Positions 53,484-63,054 of a stretch of 64,000 nucleotides of DNA are shown piece after piece. A model generated the notes under the pieces. It was not told the origin of the DNA. It searched no databases and saw nothing but the letters and a program-made list of their open reading frames with translations. This stretch comes from Anaeromicropila herbilytica (GTDB taxonomy: Bacteria > Bacillota > Clostridia > Lachnospirales > Lachnospiraceae). The translations under genes and the position numbers were made by a program. Location: NCBI RefSeq assembly GCF_016591975.1, contig NZ_AP024169.1, positions 892,001-956,000 on the forward strand, read 5' to 3'. Positions within the stretch are counted from its first letter, which is position 1. The number at the start of each line of letters is the position of its first letter.

Positions 53484-54000
53484 CGTAGGTTAAAGTATTT
53501 GGATCCTGAAATAATGCAATATGAGGAGGGCGATATGTAAATATTACAAAAGTAGCACAAAGTATGATTAGAATTAGTAAGCTCCATTGTATTGCTTCCT
53601 TCGTAGCAAAACGATCTGTTTGTAGAGTTCGATAGCTATAATAATATGCTACAAGCACTCCTAGAATAAAGGTTCCAATATCAGCTACTAGGTAATTTTG
53701 TCCGATGATACCCGTATAGGTATAGAAGGATACAACAATAGTCAACATACCAAGTAGGATGGAGAATACCTTAACTGGAATAAAGTTTTTAATCTCCTTG
53801 CCATTCACAAAATATTCAATAATAGTAAATAGAAGCATTGGAACAAAAATTAGTTTTAGATGTTCCCAAGTACTTTCATTTACTGGGCTAAAAAGTGCTA
53901 CGACAGGATTATTACCTGACCATTCATAAGTAAAATGTAGGAGTGTACCAACAATTATTGTAAAGATAGCTCCTATGATATGCCAACATTTTAAACGCAT
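53476..54000 (-). CDS. DUF6512-like membrane protein
   Basis: 174 residues from ATG 54000, chosen for GGGAGCT just ahead. Five membrane segments. GTLLHFTYEWSGNNPVVALF, SPVNESTWEHLKLIF and DIGTFILGVLVAYY match the DUF6512 family as I know it. Function unknown. Confidence 0.72.
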   Translation of the reverse strand: MRLKCWHIIGAIFTIIVGTLLHFTYEWSGNNPVVALFSPVNESTWEHLKLIFVPMLLFTIIEYFVNGKEIKNFIPVKVFSILLGMLTIVVSFYTYTGIIGQNYLVADIGTFILGVLVAYYYSYRTLQTDRFATKEAIQWSLLILIILCATFVIFTYRPPHIALFQDPNTLTYGK

Positions 54001-54226
54001 AATAGCTCCCATCTGTCGCCATAGACGACATATCAATCAGGGGTGTGAAATGACTTATTTCACATGATACCTCTTAACTATATCATATTATCAGAAGATT
54101 CATTTTATTCCTTGGATATTAACCAAGTTAATTAAGTTTCATTCATGTAATTGATCCTTATGTATAAAGTCTTGTATAAATAGTAACTGTAAAATTAGGA
54201 TATTGAAACTTAATGGAAATATATAG

Positions 54227-54273
54227 TTGACAATACTCAATGTTGGGCATATAATATAACAAACGTTGGATAT
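54227..54273 (+). promoter_or_regulatory. PadR-gene promoter with operator half-sites
   Basis: TTGACA (54227), 17 bases, TATAAT (54250). CAATGTTGGGCATAT covers the spacer and ACGTTGGATAT (to 54273) lies just downstream. Both resemble half of the perfect ATATCCAA/TTGGATAT palindrome in front of the ABC genes, suggesting one repressor for both. Confidence 0.75.
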
Positions 54274-54399
54274 AAAAACCATTCAAACATCGCGGTTATA
54301 ATAACCTACATTTGAATTTATCAAGCATTCAATAAACATTTTACTGGGAAGTTTGAGTAACAAAGAATAAAGCACAAAAAGAAAGGCATAGGAGTAAAT

Positions 54400-55122
54400 A
54401 TGATAAGAGGTCTAATATTGTTTTATCTAAACATTAAGCCTACTCATGGATATGAGATACAGAAGTTTTTACAGATGTCAGGTTCTGATCAGTGGGCTAA
54501 GATTCAATCTGGTTCCATATATTATGCACTTACAAAACTAGAAAAAGAGAAGTTTATTGAAGTGCATAAGGAAGAGAGAACAGGCTCTAGAGTAAGAAAA
54601 ATCTATCAGATTACAGAGAGTGGAATAGAAGAGATGCGTAGGGAGCTCAAAGAAGAATTGGCAAAGCCTATAGCCAATGTTGGCTCTTTTAAATTTATGA
54701 CTTACCCTATTACGGGAACACTATCGAAAGAAGAGATGAAAGTAATTACCCGAGCGCATATTAAGGATTTGGAGGAACAACTTACTTATTGGACTAAGTG
54801 GAAAGATATTAAGACAAAGGAAGAGAATAGGGACCTCGAATATCTCAGTTTTCGAATGACTATCAATAGCCTGAATGACCAGATTGAGTGGCATAAAGAA
54901 TTGCTAAATCATATGGATCAATATATAGCACTTGGTGAGAGTGCGAAGACCTATATTAGAAGTAATGATTTTTCTGAGATATCTGATGAGATGATGGATA
55001 CGAATGGGGATGACAGGTTACAGTATCTAGAAAAGTTAAAAGGCGAGATATTAAAAGATCCAGATAACGCTGTTCAGAACATTGATAAGATAATTGACGA
55101 ATTAAAGAAACAAAGGAAATAG
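54400..55122 (+). CDS. PadR-family regulator
   Basis: 240 residues. Winged helix RGLILFYLNIKPTHGYEIQK, SGSIYYALTKLEKEKFIEVH and wing KIYQITESGIEEM. The C-terminal domain is longer than average (residues 95-240) with coiled-coil helices. AAAGGCATAGGAG precedes the start. It lies ahead of an ABC-2 exporter whose leader holds its probable operator, as in LmrR-type drug-responsive systems. Confidence 0.88.
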   Translation: MIRGLILFYLNIKPTHGYEIQKFLQMSGSDQWAKIQSGSIYYALTKLEKEKFIEVHKEERTGSRVRKIYQITESGIEEMRRELKEELAKPIANVGSFKFMTYPITGTLSKEEMKVITRAHIKDLEEQLTYWTKWKDIKTKEENRDLEYLSFRMTINSLNDQIEWHKELLNHMDQYIALGESAKTYIRSNDFSEISDEMMDTNGDDRLQYLEKLKGEILKDPDNAVQNIDKIIDELKKQRK

Positions 55123-55181
55123 TTAAACGAAGGAATTATATAATCTATGAAAGAGAGTATAATTCCTAAAATTAAAACAAC

Positions 55182-55199
55182 ATATCCAACATTGGATAT
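55182..55199. promoter_or_regulatory. Perfect palindromic operator before the ABC exporter
   Basis: ATATCCAA CA TTGGATAT, 68 bases before the ATPase start. The same TTGGATAT core is near the promoter of the PadR gene. Confidence 0.75.
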
Positions 55200-55266
55200 C
55201 ATATATTGCATATAAATAGATTACAAATAAAAATCTGAATTTAAAAAATAGAAAGGAAGTAGTAGT

Positions 55267-56025
55267 ATGCAAAACATTTTAGAGATTAGAAATTTATCAA
55301 AAAGATATGGAGAGAAATCAGTGGTAGAGGATCTGTCTTTTCAACTAAAGGAGGGAGAGATACTTGGTTTCTTAGGGCCAAATGGGGCAGGTAAGAGTAC
55401 GACTATATCTTTGATAACTGCTATACAAGAGAAAGACGCAGGTAAAATATTACTTTATGGAAAAGAAACTGAGAGAAATATGCAAGAATTTAAGAGGTCA
55501 TTAGGAGTCGTTCCTCAAGAGATTGCTCTATATGAAGATCTAAGCGCTTATGATAATGTGGATTTCTTCTGTTCTTTATATGGATATAAGAAAAAGATTA
55601 GGAAGGAACGAGTACAAAAGGCATTAGAGCAAGTGGGATTGTGGGAGCATAGGAACGAGACCCCTAATAAATTCTCAGGAGGTATGAAACGAAGACTGAA
55701 TATTGCATGCTCCATTGCACATACCCCTAAGATATTAATCATGGATGAACCAACCGTTGGAATAGATCCACAATCAAGAAATCATATTCTTGAGACGATT
55801 CGTGTCTTAAATGAGAGTGGAACAACCGTAATCTATGTATCTCATTATATGGAGGAGATTGAAAGTCTTTGTGGAAGAATTATATTAATGGATCATGGAA
55901 CATTAATGGAGGATATCGGAAAAGATGCTCTTAAAGATAAATACCAACCTTTGGGTCTTAACAATCTAGAAGAGATCTTCCTATACCTCACGGGAACTGA
56001 GCTAAGAGATAAGGAGGAAGCATAA
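55267..56025 (+). CDS. ABC exporter ATP-binding protein
   Basis: 252 residues after AAAGGAAGTAGT. Walker A GPNGAGKSTTISL near 42, Q-loop VPQEIALYEDL, signature FSGGMKRRLNIACSIAH, Walker B ILIMDEPTVGIDPQ, H-loop YVSHYMEEIE. This is the CcmA/DrrA class used by ABC-2 drug and lipid exporters. Its stop overlaps the next start (TAATG). Confidence 0.93.
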   Translation: MQNILEIRNLSKRYGEKSVVEDLSFQLKEGEILGFLGPNGAGKSTTISLITAIQEKDAGKILLYGKETERNMQEFKRSLGVVPQEIALYEDLSAYDNVDFFCSLYGYKKKIRKERVQKALEQVGLWEHRNETPNKFSGGMKRRLNIACSIAHTPKILIMDEPTVGIDPQSRNHILETIRVLNESGTTVIYVSHYMEEIESLCGRIILMDHGTLMEDIGKDALKDKYQPLGLNNLEEIFLYLTGTELRDKEEA

Positions 56026-56792
56026 TGAATGGAAGTTATCATATGTTCACATTTGACTTTAAGAGAAGAATAAAAAGTAGTTTTACTTATGGATATCATT
56101 TAATCTTTCCTGTAATAATGATTTTGTTATTGGGTTTACTTTTGTCTGGGCAATTCGGGGAACGGTTATCTAGTTTTCAATATTATGCCCTTGTGATGTT
56201 ACCATTTTGCACAACGTTAGCTATGATTACTTCTGCATATGCGGGAAAAGATGAAGCATATCAAAAGACTGCCTACCGTTTTTTGATTGCACCAATTAAG
56301 GAAAAAGATATTGTGATTGCCAAGATTTTATCTTGTACGATTTCATTTGGCATGTGTAATATCTTAGTATTGGTAATTTCTTGGATAATATTTTCAATAC
56401 CAATGGGAAGCAGTGTGTTAGAAATTATTTTACTATTAGTTTCAGAGACTTTTTGTGTATGTGCAATTGGTATATACATTGGGCTTGGAATGAAGAATTT
56501 CATTATACTTAAGAATTTTTTAAATATACCAATATTCATATGTGCAATCATTGGAGGTTCTTTTTATCCGATTGGTACCAGTAACTCAGTGTTAGAAGTA
56601 GTGTTTCATTTATCACCGTTAACTTGGGTGAATCGTAGTATTTTCTTATGTATTTACGATAATCATAGTGAAATCTTGTGGATAACTAGTTTCATTTTAT
56701 TAGCTATTGGTGGATTATTTACCTTTGCAGGAGTCCGTTCATTTCAAAAGGAGGAGTTTTTACATGGAGATTTACTACGTATTCAAAAATAA
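56025..56792 (+). CDS. ABC-2 type permease, first subunit
   Basis: 255 residues with six membrane segments. The ABC-2 pattern includes YHLIFPVIMILLLGLLLSGQ, MLPFCTTLAMITSAYAGKDE and IIGGSFYPIGTSNSVLEVVF then HLSPLTWVNRSIF. The tail overlaps the following gene by 29 bases. Confidence 0.87.
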   Translation: MNGSYHMFTFDFKRRIKSSFTYGYHLIFPVIMILLLGLLLSGQFGERLSSFQYYALVMLPFCTTLAMITSAYAGKDEAYQKTAYRFLIAPIKEKDIVIAKILSCTISFGMCNILVLVISWIIFSIPMGSSVLEIILLLVSETFCVCAIGIYIGLGMKNFIILKNFLNIPIFICAIIGGSFYPIGTSNSVLEVVFHLSPLTWVNRSIFLCIYDNHSEILWITSFILLAIGGLFTFAGVRSFQKEEFLHGDLLRIQK

Positions 56793-57780
56793 TATAAAAA
56801 GAAGCTATCATAATACCTTCCAATTCATTTTACTTTTATTGTTGCCAGCAATTATTCTACTATGTAGTAATGTGGTAGGGCAGATGAGTAAGCCAAGTAT
56901 TCGATTAGGTATTCTATATGAAGAGAAGAATCCAGCTTATCATCAGGTAATGAAAAGTCTTAATCAATCAAAAGGAATTACATTTCAAAAGGCGAAGGAG
57001 GAAAGTCTTCACACCGACCTAATTCTTGGTACTTATCAATATATAATTGATTTAAGAGAAGTTCATGAGATTAAGAATCTAAAAATATTATCTTATGCAT
57101 CAGATTCTTCAATTAGAAAGATAACGAATCAGATAAAGAGGAGTGTAGAAAGTGGTAATAAGGTTCAGTTGAGCGTAAATAATAAGGGAGATATAACGGA
57201 GAGTGAGAGAATATGTGCATATCTATTTACCGTTTTCATTATCACAGCAACTATTAATGCTTGTATATTAATTAAAGATAGGAAAGAAGGAATGCTTCGT
57301 AGATTCGGTTTTGCACCAACTAAGATATATTCATATATAACGGGGAACACCGTATTTAACTTAGTCGTAGCAGTTTGCCAAATAGTGATTGTGTATGGTG
57401 TAATAATATTATTTCATATTCCAGTATACCTAAATATAATTCATTTCTTAATAATAATGAGCGCAATAATCTTCTTCTCAATCAGTATGGCCACTTTTGT
57501 ATGTAGTATCAGTAAAAGTGACTTATCTGCCAATGTACTTTCTTCTTGTGTTGCTTTGTTGTTTACCCTCCTTGGTGGTGGCTTTATAGGCTTTTATAAA
57601 ATGCCTTTTATCTTACAAAAAGTAGGGAGTATAAGTCCAGTTCATTGGATAATAAATAGTGTTGGAGCTATGGAAGACTCCAAGGATAATCTGCCTTTGA
57701 CATCGATCTTCTTATTAATTGGAGTATCAATTGTGCTATATTTAGGGTCCATTAAAAAGCTATCAAAAAATGTACAGTAA
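56764..57780 (+). CDS. ABC-2 type permease, second subunit
   Basis: 338 residues from ATG 56764 with AAAGGAGGAG ahead; a longer frame from 56707 has no site. Segment 1, then an extracytoplasmic stretch of 130 residues, then five membrane segments. The end LGGGFIGFYKMPFILQKVGS then ISPVHWIINSVGAMED is the ABC-2 signature. It pairs with the first subunit to form the exporter. Confidence 0.87.
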   Translation: MEIYYVFKNNIKRSYHNTFQFILLLLLPAIILLCSNVVGQMSKPSIRLGILYEEKNPAYHQVMKSLNQSKGITFQKAKEESLHTDLILGTYQYIIDLREVHEIKNLKILSYASDSSIRKITNQIKRSVESGNKVQLSVNNKGDITESERICAYLFTVFIITATINACILIKDRKEGMLRRFGFAPTKIYSYITGNTVFNLVVAVCQIVIVYGVIILFHIPVYLNIIHFLIIMSAIIFFSISMATFVCSISKSDLSANVLSSCVALLFTLLGGGFIGFYKMPFILQKVGSISPVHWIINSVGAMEDSKDNLPLTSIFLLIGVSIVLYLGSIKKLSKNVQ

Positions 57781-57985
57781 CAGCTAAATATTATGGGTTA
57801 TCGAAAGATTAGATCGAAGATTACTATTTGGCCAAATAGTTGATTAGTAACCTTCGAAGCAAATTTATATATGGTTTATATTGTGATTTTACGATATGGG
57901 TAGTATAATGATTCAGAAATAAACAAAGCCATCCATCACTACTTTGTAATAGTAACTAAGGTAGGGTTGGCAGTTGGGAGGCTAG

Positions 57986-59800
57986 ATGTTTAAAGTATGG
58001 AAGAATACTTTGATTTCAGTAAAGAAATCAACTAGAACCTTATTCGTGTTTGAGATATTATTTAAAACAATAACAATGTTGGCACTAATACCTGGTTTTA
58101 AATATTTAATAGATTTAACCCTTGAGATTAATGGATATTCCTATATTACTACGAGAAATATATTATCATGCTTAAAGAATCCAGTTTTTGATTTGATGTT
58201 AATTGGAATTTTATTATTGTTTGCACTCTCGGTAATATATGAAATATCTATTATCGTATTGTTCTTTGGACATGAGTTTATAGATCAGAAATTATTATAT
58301 CGTAAACTATTTATATTAAGTAGTAAAGAAATGAAAAAAGTCTTAAAGCCAAGAAATTTTCTACTATTACTCTATGCTTTATGTCTTTTCCCATTTACTA
58401 ATTTTGTTACTACCTCAAGTTATATGGTGAGTAATATAGAGATTAACGAATATTTTTTAGATTATATTATAAGATCCAAATCATTAACTCTTTTTTTTAT
58501 TAGTTTTATGCTTGTTATATTTATCATAAGCATACTTCTAACCTTTGTATTCTGCTATGTATTTCTTGAACATAAGAATATAGAGGAGGCATGTATAGAG
58601 AGTGTAAGATTAATCAAAGGTAAAGTTATTAAGACTGTTATAAGTTTAGTGTTATGTAATATTATTTTTTTAGTGATCTATATAGCATTCTATTTGCTTG
58701 TTATCCTACTTGTTAGTTCAGGTACAACAATATTACAGAAGCAGGAATTTTCATTTGTATTTTTCCTATCCTTTTTTAATTTATCAAATAAATTGGTAGT
58801 ACTTATTTTTAGTAGTCTAGAAGTGATTGTTCACTTCGCATTTACCGTACATCTTTATTACGCGTATAGTGGGAAGATGAAAAAAAAATATTCTTTAAAA
58901 TTAAATAAGAAAAATATAAGACGTAAGCTTCCTTATCGATCCAGAAGAGGAATTGCAATGATTGGAGCTGTTATCTTACTTTTTAATACTTGGGGTATTT
59001 ATTATGTCATGCATAATACTTACGGAATATTAGGAGTAAATGATACCCTGATTACCTCCCATAGAGGAAATTCCATCAAAGCTCCTGAAAATACATTAGC
59101 TGCTCTCGATTATGCAGTGAGGGATATGTCGGATTATGCAGAAATTGATGTGCAAGAGACAAAAGACGGGGTCATTATCCTATTTCATGACAGTAATCTA
59201 AAGAGGATCACAGGAATCAATAGAAACATATGGAAAGTGAATTATGATGACATTAAGGATATTGATATAGGTAGTTGGTTCAATAAAAAGTTTAGTGATC
59301 AAAGGATACCTACTCTCGATGAAGTCTTAAAATTCTGTAATAATAAAATTAGATTAAATATTGAATTAAAACCTCATGGGAATGAGAAAAACTTAGAAAA
59401 ATCAGTAGTTAGTATTATTGAAGAAAATGACTTTGTAAACCAATGCGTTATTACTTCGTTTAACTATGATTCCTTGAAAAAAGTGAAAAAGTTAAATCCT
59501 GAGATAAAGACAGGCTATATCTTGAGTGCTGTTTATGGAAAGTTTTATGATTTGAAATATGCTGACTTTTTTAGCATCGAGAAAAGTTTCATAACAGATA
59601 AAGTTGTAAATGAAGCTCACAAGCGTGATAAGGAAGTATTTGCTTGGACAATTAATTCTGCCTCTTACATGAAGAAGATGGCCAAACTAGGTGTGGATAA
59701 TATTATTACAGATAACCCTGTAAAAGCAAGGAAAGTTATCTATTCAAGCGATATTCCTAATTATACACTCGATTTTTTAAAGTTAATTTTTGAATATTAA
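57986..59800 (+). CDS. Membrane-anchored glycerophosphodiester phosphodiesterase
   Basis: 604 residues. Residues 1-335 have about eight membrane segments (GPDPase_memb-type domain). Residues 345-590 are the catalytic barrel: ITSHRGNSIKAPENTLAALD (first His), AEIDVQETKDGVIILFHDSN (metal Glu/Asp and second His), RLNIELKPHG and ITDNPVKAR. It hydrolyses glycerophosphodiesters, perhaps lipoteichoic acid or glycolipid products, at the outer face. TTGGGAGGC precedes the start. Confidence 0.9.
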   Translation: MFKVWKNTLISVKKSTRTLFVFEILFKTITMLALIPGFKYLIDLTLEINGYSYITTRNILSCLKNPVFDLMLIGILLLFALSVIYEISIIVLFFGHEFIDQKLLYRKLFILSSKEMKKVLKPRNFLLLLYALCLFPFTNFVTTSSYMVSNIEINEYFLDYIIRSKSLTLFFISFMLVIFIISILLTFVFCYVFLEHKNIEEACIESVRLIKGKVIKTVISLVLCNIIFLVIYIAFYLLVILLVSSGTTILQKQEFSFVFFLSFFNLSNKLVVLIFSSLEVIVHFAFTVHLYYAYSGKMKKKYSLKLNKKNIRRKLPYRSRRGIAMIGAVILLFNTWGIYYVMHNTYGILGVNDTLITSHRGNSIKAPENTLAALDYAVRDMSDYAEIDVQETKDGVIILFHDSNLKRITGINRNIWKVNYDDIKDIDIGSWFNKKFSDQRIPTLDEVLKFCNNKIRLNIELKPHGNEKNLEKSVVSIIEENDFVNQCVITSFNYDSLKKVKKLNPEIKTGYILSAVYGKFYDLKYADFFSIEKSFITDKVVNEAHKRDKEVFAWTINSASYMKKMAKLGVDNIITDNPVKARKVIYSSDIPNYTLDFLKLIFEY

Positions 59801-59803
59801 TAG

Positions 59804-59895
59804 AAAAAGAATCTTATAAAATGGTTATGATGCGCCTTCAATAAAGTCTAACTTATTGGGGTCACATCATTATGCATCTTATAAGATTCTTTTTT
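59804..59895. terminator. Bidirectional terminator
   Basis: AAAAAGAATCTTATAA pairs with TTATAAGATTCTTTTT across a long partly paired interior (ATGATGCG/TGCATAATGATG). It lies between convergent genes. Confidence 0.78.
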
Positions 59896-60601
59896 ATTCG
59901 AATATATCTCTTGTTTCACTCTTATCTTGCTTTAAGTAAACATAAAAATTATTATCTTTATCAGCAGTAGCTAAAATAACTTGGGATATATCTTTTACAC
60001 CTTGTCCATGTAATTGTTTAGTAAGCCAATCCTCGTTTCTACCACTTGCTTTAAGATTACCATGCATGATGTTTCCATCTATTATTACATTATAAGAAGG
60101 GAGTTCTTGTGTTGGTGTGAGGCTTAGATCATCAGGAGTTACTGGGCGGTTCGCAACTTTGGGAAGAATACTCATCTTACCATTTGGCTCCAGTAGAACT
60201 GTATGAATATCATTTAAGGAAAAATAACCGCTTTGCCTACATTGAGATAAAAATTCATCAATATCAATTTTAGCCTTTAATAGATTTTTTTGGTTTATAC
60301 AATCGTTATGAAACAGAATCATGGTTTTACCTTCTATAAATCGTCTCATTCGTATGGATTTACATGTGACAAAGGAAATAATAGTAGATACAATTCCATA
60401 TACAATCATTGCAGTCATAGGCTTCATATAATCATTTTCAAGAGAAGTAGCCATCTCAGCTGCAATGGAACCTATTGTGATTCCATTAATATAATCGAAC
60501 ATACTTAGTTCGGATATTTGTCTGTCTCCCATTATTTTTGTCACAATGAAGAGGACTAATAAAGAGGCAAGAGAGGTAATTATAATTCGAATAATTTCCA
60601 T
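59894..60601 (-). CDS. DUF421 (YetF/YcaP-like) membrane protein
   Basis: 235 residues from ATG 60601, set by AAAGGAGTTATC. Three N-terminal membrane helices with KIMGDRQISELSMFDYINGI then TIGSIAAEMA, the most conserved part of DUF421. The cytoplasmic beta domain has ILFHNDCINQKNLLKAKIDI, LSQCRQSGYFSLNDIHTVLL and EPNGKMSILPK. Linked in Bacillus to spore or envelope quality; role here unknown. Confidence 0.88.
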   Translation of the reverse strand: MEIIRIIITSLASLLVLFIVTKIMGDRQISELSMFDYINGITIGSIAAEMATSLENDYMKPMTAMIVYGIVSTIISFVTCKSIRMRRFIEGKTMILFHNDCINQKNLLKAKIDIDEFLSQCRQSGYFSLNDIHTVLLEPNGKMSILPKVANRPVTPDDLSLTPTQELPSYNVIIDGNIMHGNLKASGRNEDWLTKQLHGQGVKDISQVILATADKDNNFYVYLKQDKSETRDIFE

Positions 60602-60914
60602 ATGATAACTCCTTTCTATTTCGCAATTACCTATCCTATTCCAACTACAAAATAGTAATAATGAATTTAATTTCAAAATATTATGTGCAATATATTCTGT
60701 TCCTATTACTTTACTTTAAAATTACCAAACAATTTCATGGAAATAATTTATGAAAAAATATATGTTCAATTTGTCGACAAAATATGATAGAATACTTATG
60801 TAATGACTTTTAATATATGCATATTGTACAAAAAGTAACCTCAAATGATTATCTACGTTAAAAAAATATAAAAAAATATTAACGTGATTAATTTTGAAAA
60901 TGGGAGGAATTCAT

Positions 60915-62405
60915 ATGAATTTTAGAAAGAAAAGCTTAAAAACTACGGCATTAGATCAAGTAGAAGAAGTGATTGGTGAAAAAATAAGTGAGATATCAAT
61001 CAAGAAGAGGTTAAGAACAGCATTTCAGGCAATGAATATTAATATTGTAGTAATTATTTGCTTTAGTTTGATTGCTATAGGATATGAAGGATATCAATTG
61101 GTAAAGTTTGACCATATAACGAATGAAATTGCAACATTAACCGCAGAGAGTAAAAGTAGTATTGATGAAATCAAAAATAATAGTTCTACTAATTCAGAAA
61201 GTTTAAATAAACTATTTGATAAACTTGATAGTAATGCAAGTAAGAATGATAATAACGATTTACAAAAAGCGATAGGAGTATCTATTGTATGCATTATTAT
61301 ATTAAGTATTGTATTAATTAATATTGTCCGTCTTGGTAGTAAATATACGAATAAGTTCTTAAAAAGTATAGAGGAGCCTATTGATGAATTATCAAACGCG
61401 ATGGAAGAATTAGCAAAAGGAAATCTACATACTGAGATCAATTTCTCTGGAAAAGATGAATTTGGTGCGCTTGCTGAGAATACGAAAAAGACAATGAATC
61501 AGATGAAAAAATACGTTGATAATATATCTGACGTGTTAAATCAATTAGTAAATCAAGATATGACAGCTACAATTGATATTGAGTATGAAGGAGATTTTAA
61601 ACCAATTAAGGAAGCATTAGAAAATATTATTAATGCTTATCACGAGATATTCTTGCAAATTCAAAGATCAACCTCGGAAGTTGCAGTTAGTGCAGAACAA
61701 ATTACAAGTTCAGCAACGATTCTAGCAGAAGGTGCTACAGAACAGTCTGCAGCTGTTGAGGAGTTGGTTGCAACAATTGACGAAGTAAGTGATCAAGTAA
61801 ATATGAGCGCCGATAAAGCAAAACATGTAAATGAAATATCTCGTAAGTCATTGGAGGAAGCAGAGAAAGGAAATCACTTTATGAGTGAACTTTTAACTGC
61901 AATGAATTCAATTTCGGAGCAATCTAATGAGATCTCCAATATTATTCAAGTAATTAATGGTATTGCTGAAGAAACTAATCTATTAGCTTTAAATGCTTCA
62001 ATTGAAGCAGCAAGAGCTGGTGAACAAGGTAAAGGATTTGCAGTTGTAGCATCTGAAATTGGTAAGTTAGCTAAGGGATGTAGTGAAGCAGCTGAAACAA
62101 CCAGACAGCTTATTACAAACAGTATACAAGCAATTGAAAAAGGATCAAAATTAACAAATGAAACAGCAGAAGTATTAAATGAGGTAGTGGATACTTCAAA
62201 AGAATCTAGTAACTATGTAGATGAGATTGCAAGTGCAAGTGAGGACCAAGCTTATAAGTTACAAGAAGTATTGAAAGGTATTCAACAAATTGCTGTTGTT
62301 GTTGAGGCAAATTCAGATAGTGCAAGAAAGAGCGCGGATGCAAGTGATACATTATTAATGAATACAGAAACATTAACAATTATGATGCAGGATTTTATTG
62401 TATAG
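60915..62405 (+). CDS. Methyl-accepting chemotaxis protein
   Basis: 496 residues from ATG 60915 (GGGAGGAATTCAT). Two membrane segments (about 38-60 and 120-142) flank a short, Ser/Asn/Asp-rich extracytoplasmic stretch of 60 residues with no ligand domain recognised. HAMP follows (EEPIDELSNAMEELAKGNLH), then the signalling hairpin GIAEETNLLALNASIEAARA with GEQGKGFAVVASEIGKLAK. The input domain is unusually small. Confidence 0.92.
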   Translation: MNFRKKSLKTTALDQVEEVIGEKISEISIKKRLRTAFQAMNINIVVIICFSLIAIGYEGYQLVKFDHITNEIATLTAESKSSIDEIKNNSSTNSESLNKLFDKLDSNASKNDNNDLQKAIGVSIVCIIILSIVLINIVRLGSKYTNKFLKSIEEPIDELSNAMEELAKGNLHTEINFSGKDEFGALAENTKKTMNQMKKYVDNISDVLNQLVNQDMTATIDIEYEGDFKPIKEALENIINAYHEIFLQIQRSTSEVAVSAEQITSSATILAEGATEQSAAVEELVATIDEVSDQVNMSADKAKHVNEISRKSLEEAEKGNHFMSELLTAMNSISEQSNEISNIIQVINGIAEETNLLALNASIEAARAGEQGKGFAVVASEIGKLAKGCSEAAETTRQLITNSIQAIEKGSKLTNETAEVLNEVVDTSKESSNYVDEIASASEDQAYKLQEVLKGIQQIAVVVEANSDSARKSADASDTLLMNTETLTIMMQDFIV

Positions 62406-62417
62406 AGTTTATATGGA

Positions 62418-62459
62418 AGTACCGAAAAGCGTATATTTTTGCTTTTCGGTACTTTTTTT
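62418..62459 (+). terminator. Terminator of the chemoreceptor gene
   Basis: AGTACCGAAAAGC and GCTTTTCGGTACT with TTTTTTG after. Confidence 0.9.
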
Positions 62460-62489
62460 GGTTCATGCATACTCGGTGGTAGGGTGTGG

Positions 62490-62710
62490 GAATATAGGGA
62501 TATCCAAATGCGCATTGTGATTTTGGTTAAAGGTGTATAAGTATTTCTAAGCATTGAGGAATCATTTATAACAGGAAGAGTATGAGCCAACTCGCCAAAA
62601 TGCGGCTCAAACAGAGCTCCTACTCTTCCTTGGCATGATTGCTCTATGCTAAGAAATTCTAATACGCTTTAAAACAAAATCACAACGCGCATTTGGATAT
62701 CCCTATATTC
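62490..62710. repeat. 221-bp long palindrome, type A copy 2
   Basis: Ends GAATATAGGGATATCCAAAT and ATTTGGATATCCCTATATTC pair perfectly, as do inner AGGAAGAGTA and TACTCTTCCT. The turn reads AACTCGCC..CGGCTCAAACAG. It shares TTTAAAACAAAATC and AACRCGCAT with the copy at 41064-41281. Confidence 0.88.
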
Positions 62711-63054
62711 ATACTACGTTATCATATGAGAAGTATAAGACTAAAATTATCATAATAAGTTTACTTTTTTATTTTCATATACTTTTAATCTTCCATAAGA
62801 ATGTTTTTAAATTATGAAAAAAAGATAGCCAAAAAGAAATTTATTCGTTATAATATTATAAGAATATAATAATAGTTATCGTTATTAAATGTTCTGATAT
62901 TTATTATACTAGTGGCGCTAAAAATTAGCATGGGATTAAACCTAAACTTATTATATACAAAAGAATAAGATTAATAAAAAGTGATATTAAGAACAAAAAG
63001 TATAAATGAATATAAGAATAAATAATACTGGTTAGCAAATTAGGAGGAGTAGTT
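62711..63054. other. Spacer upstream of ribonucleotide reductase
   Basis: 344 AT-rich bases with no gene. TAGGAGGAGT at 63041-63050 is the ribosome site of the next gene. I could not place the promoter and saw no NrdR-box pair with certainty. Confidence 0.5.
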
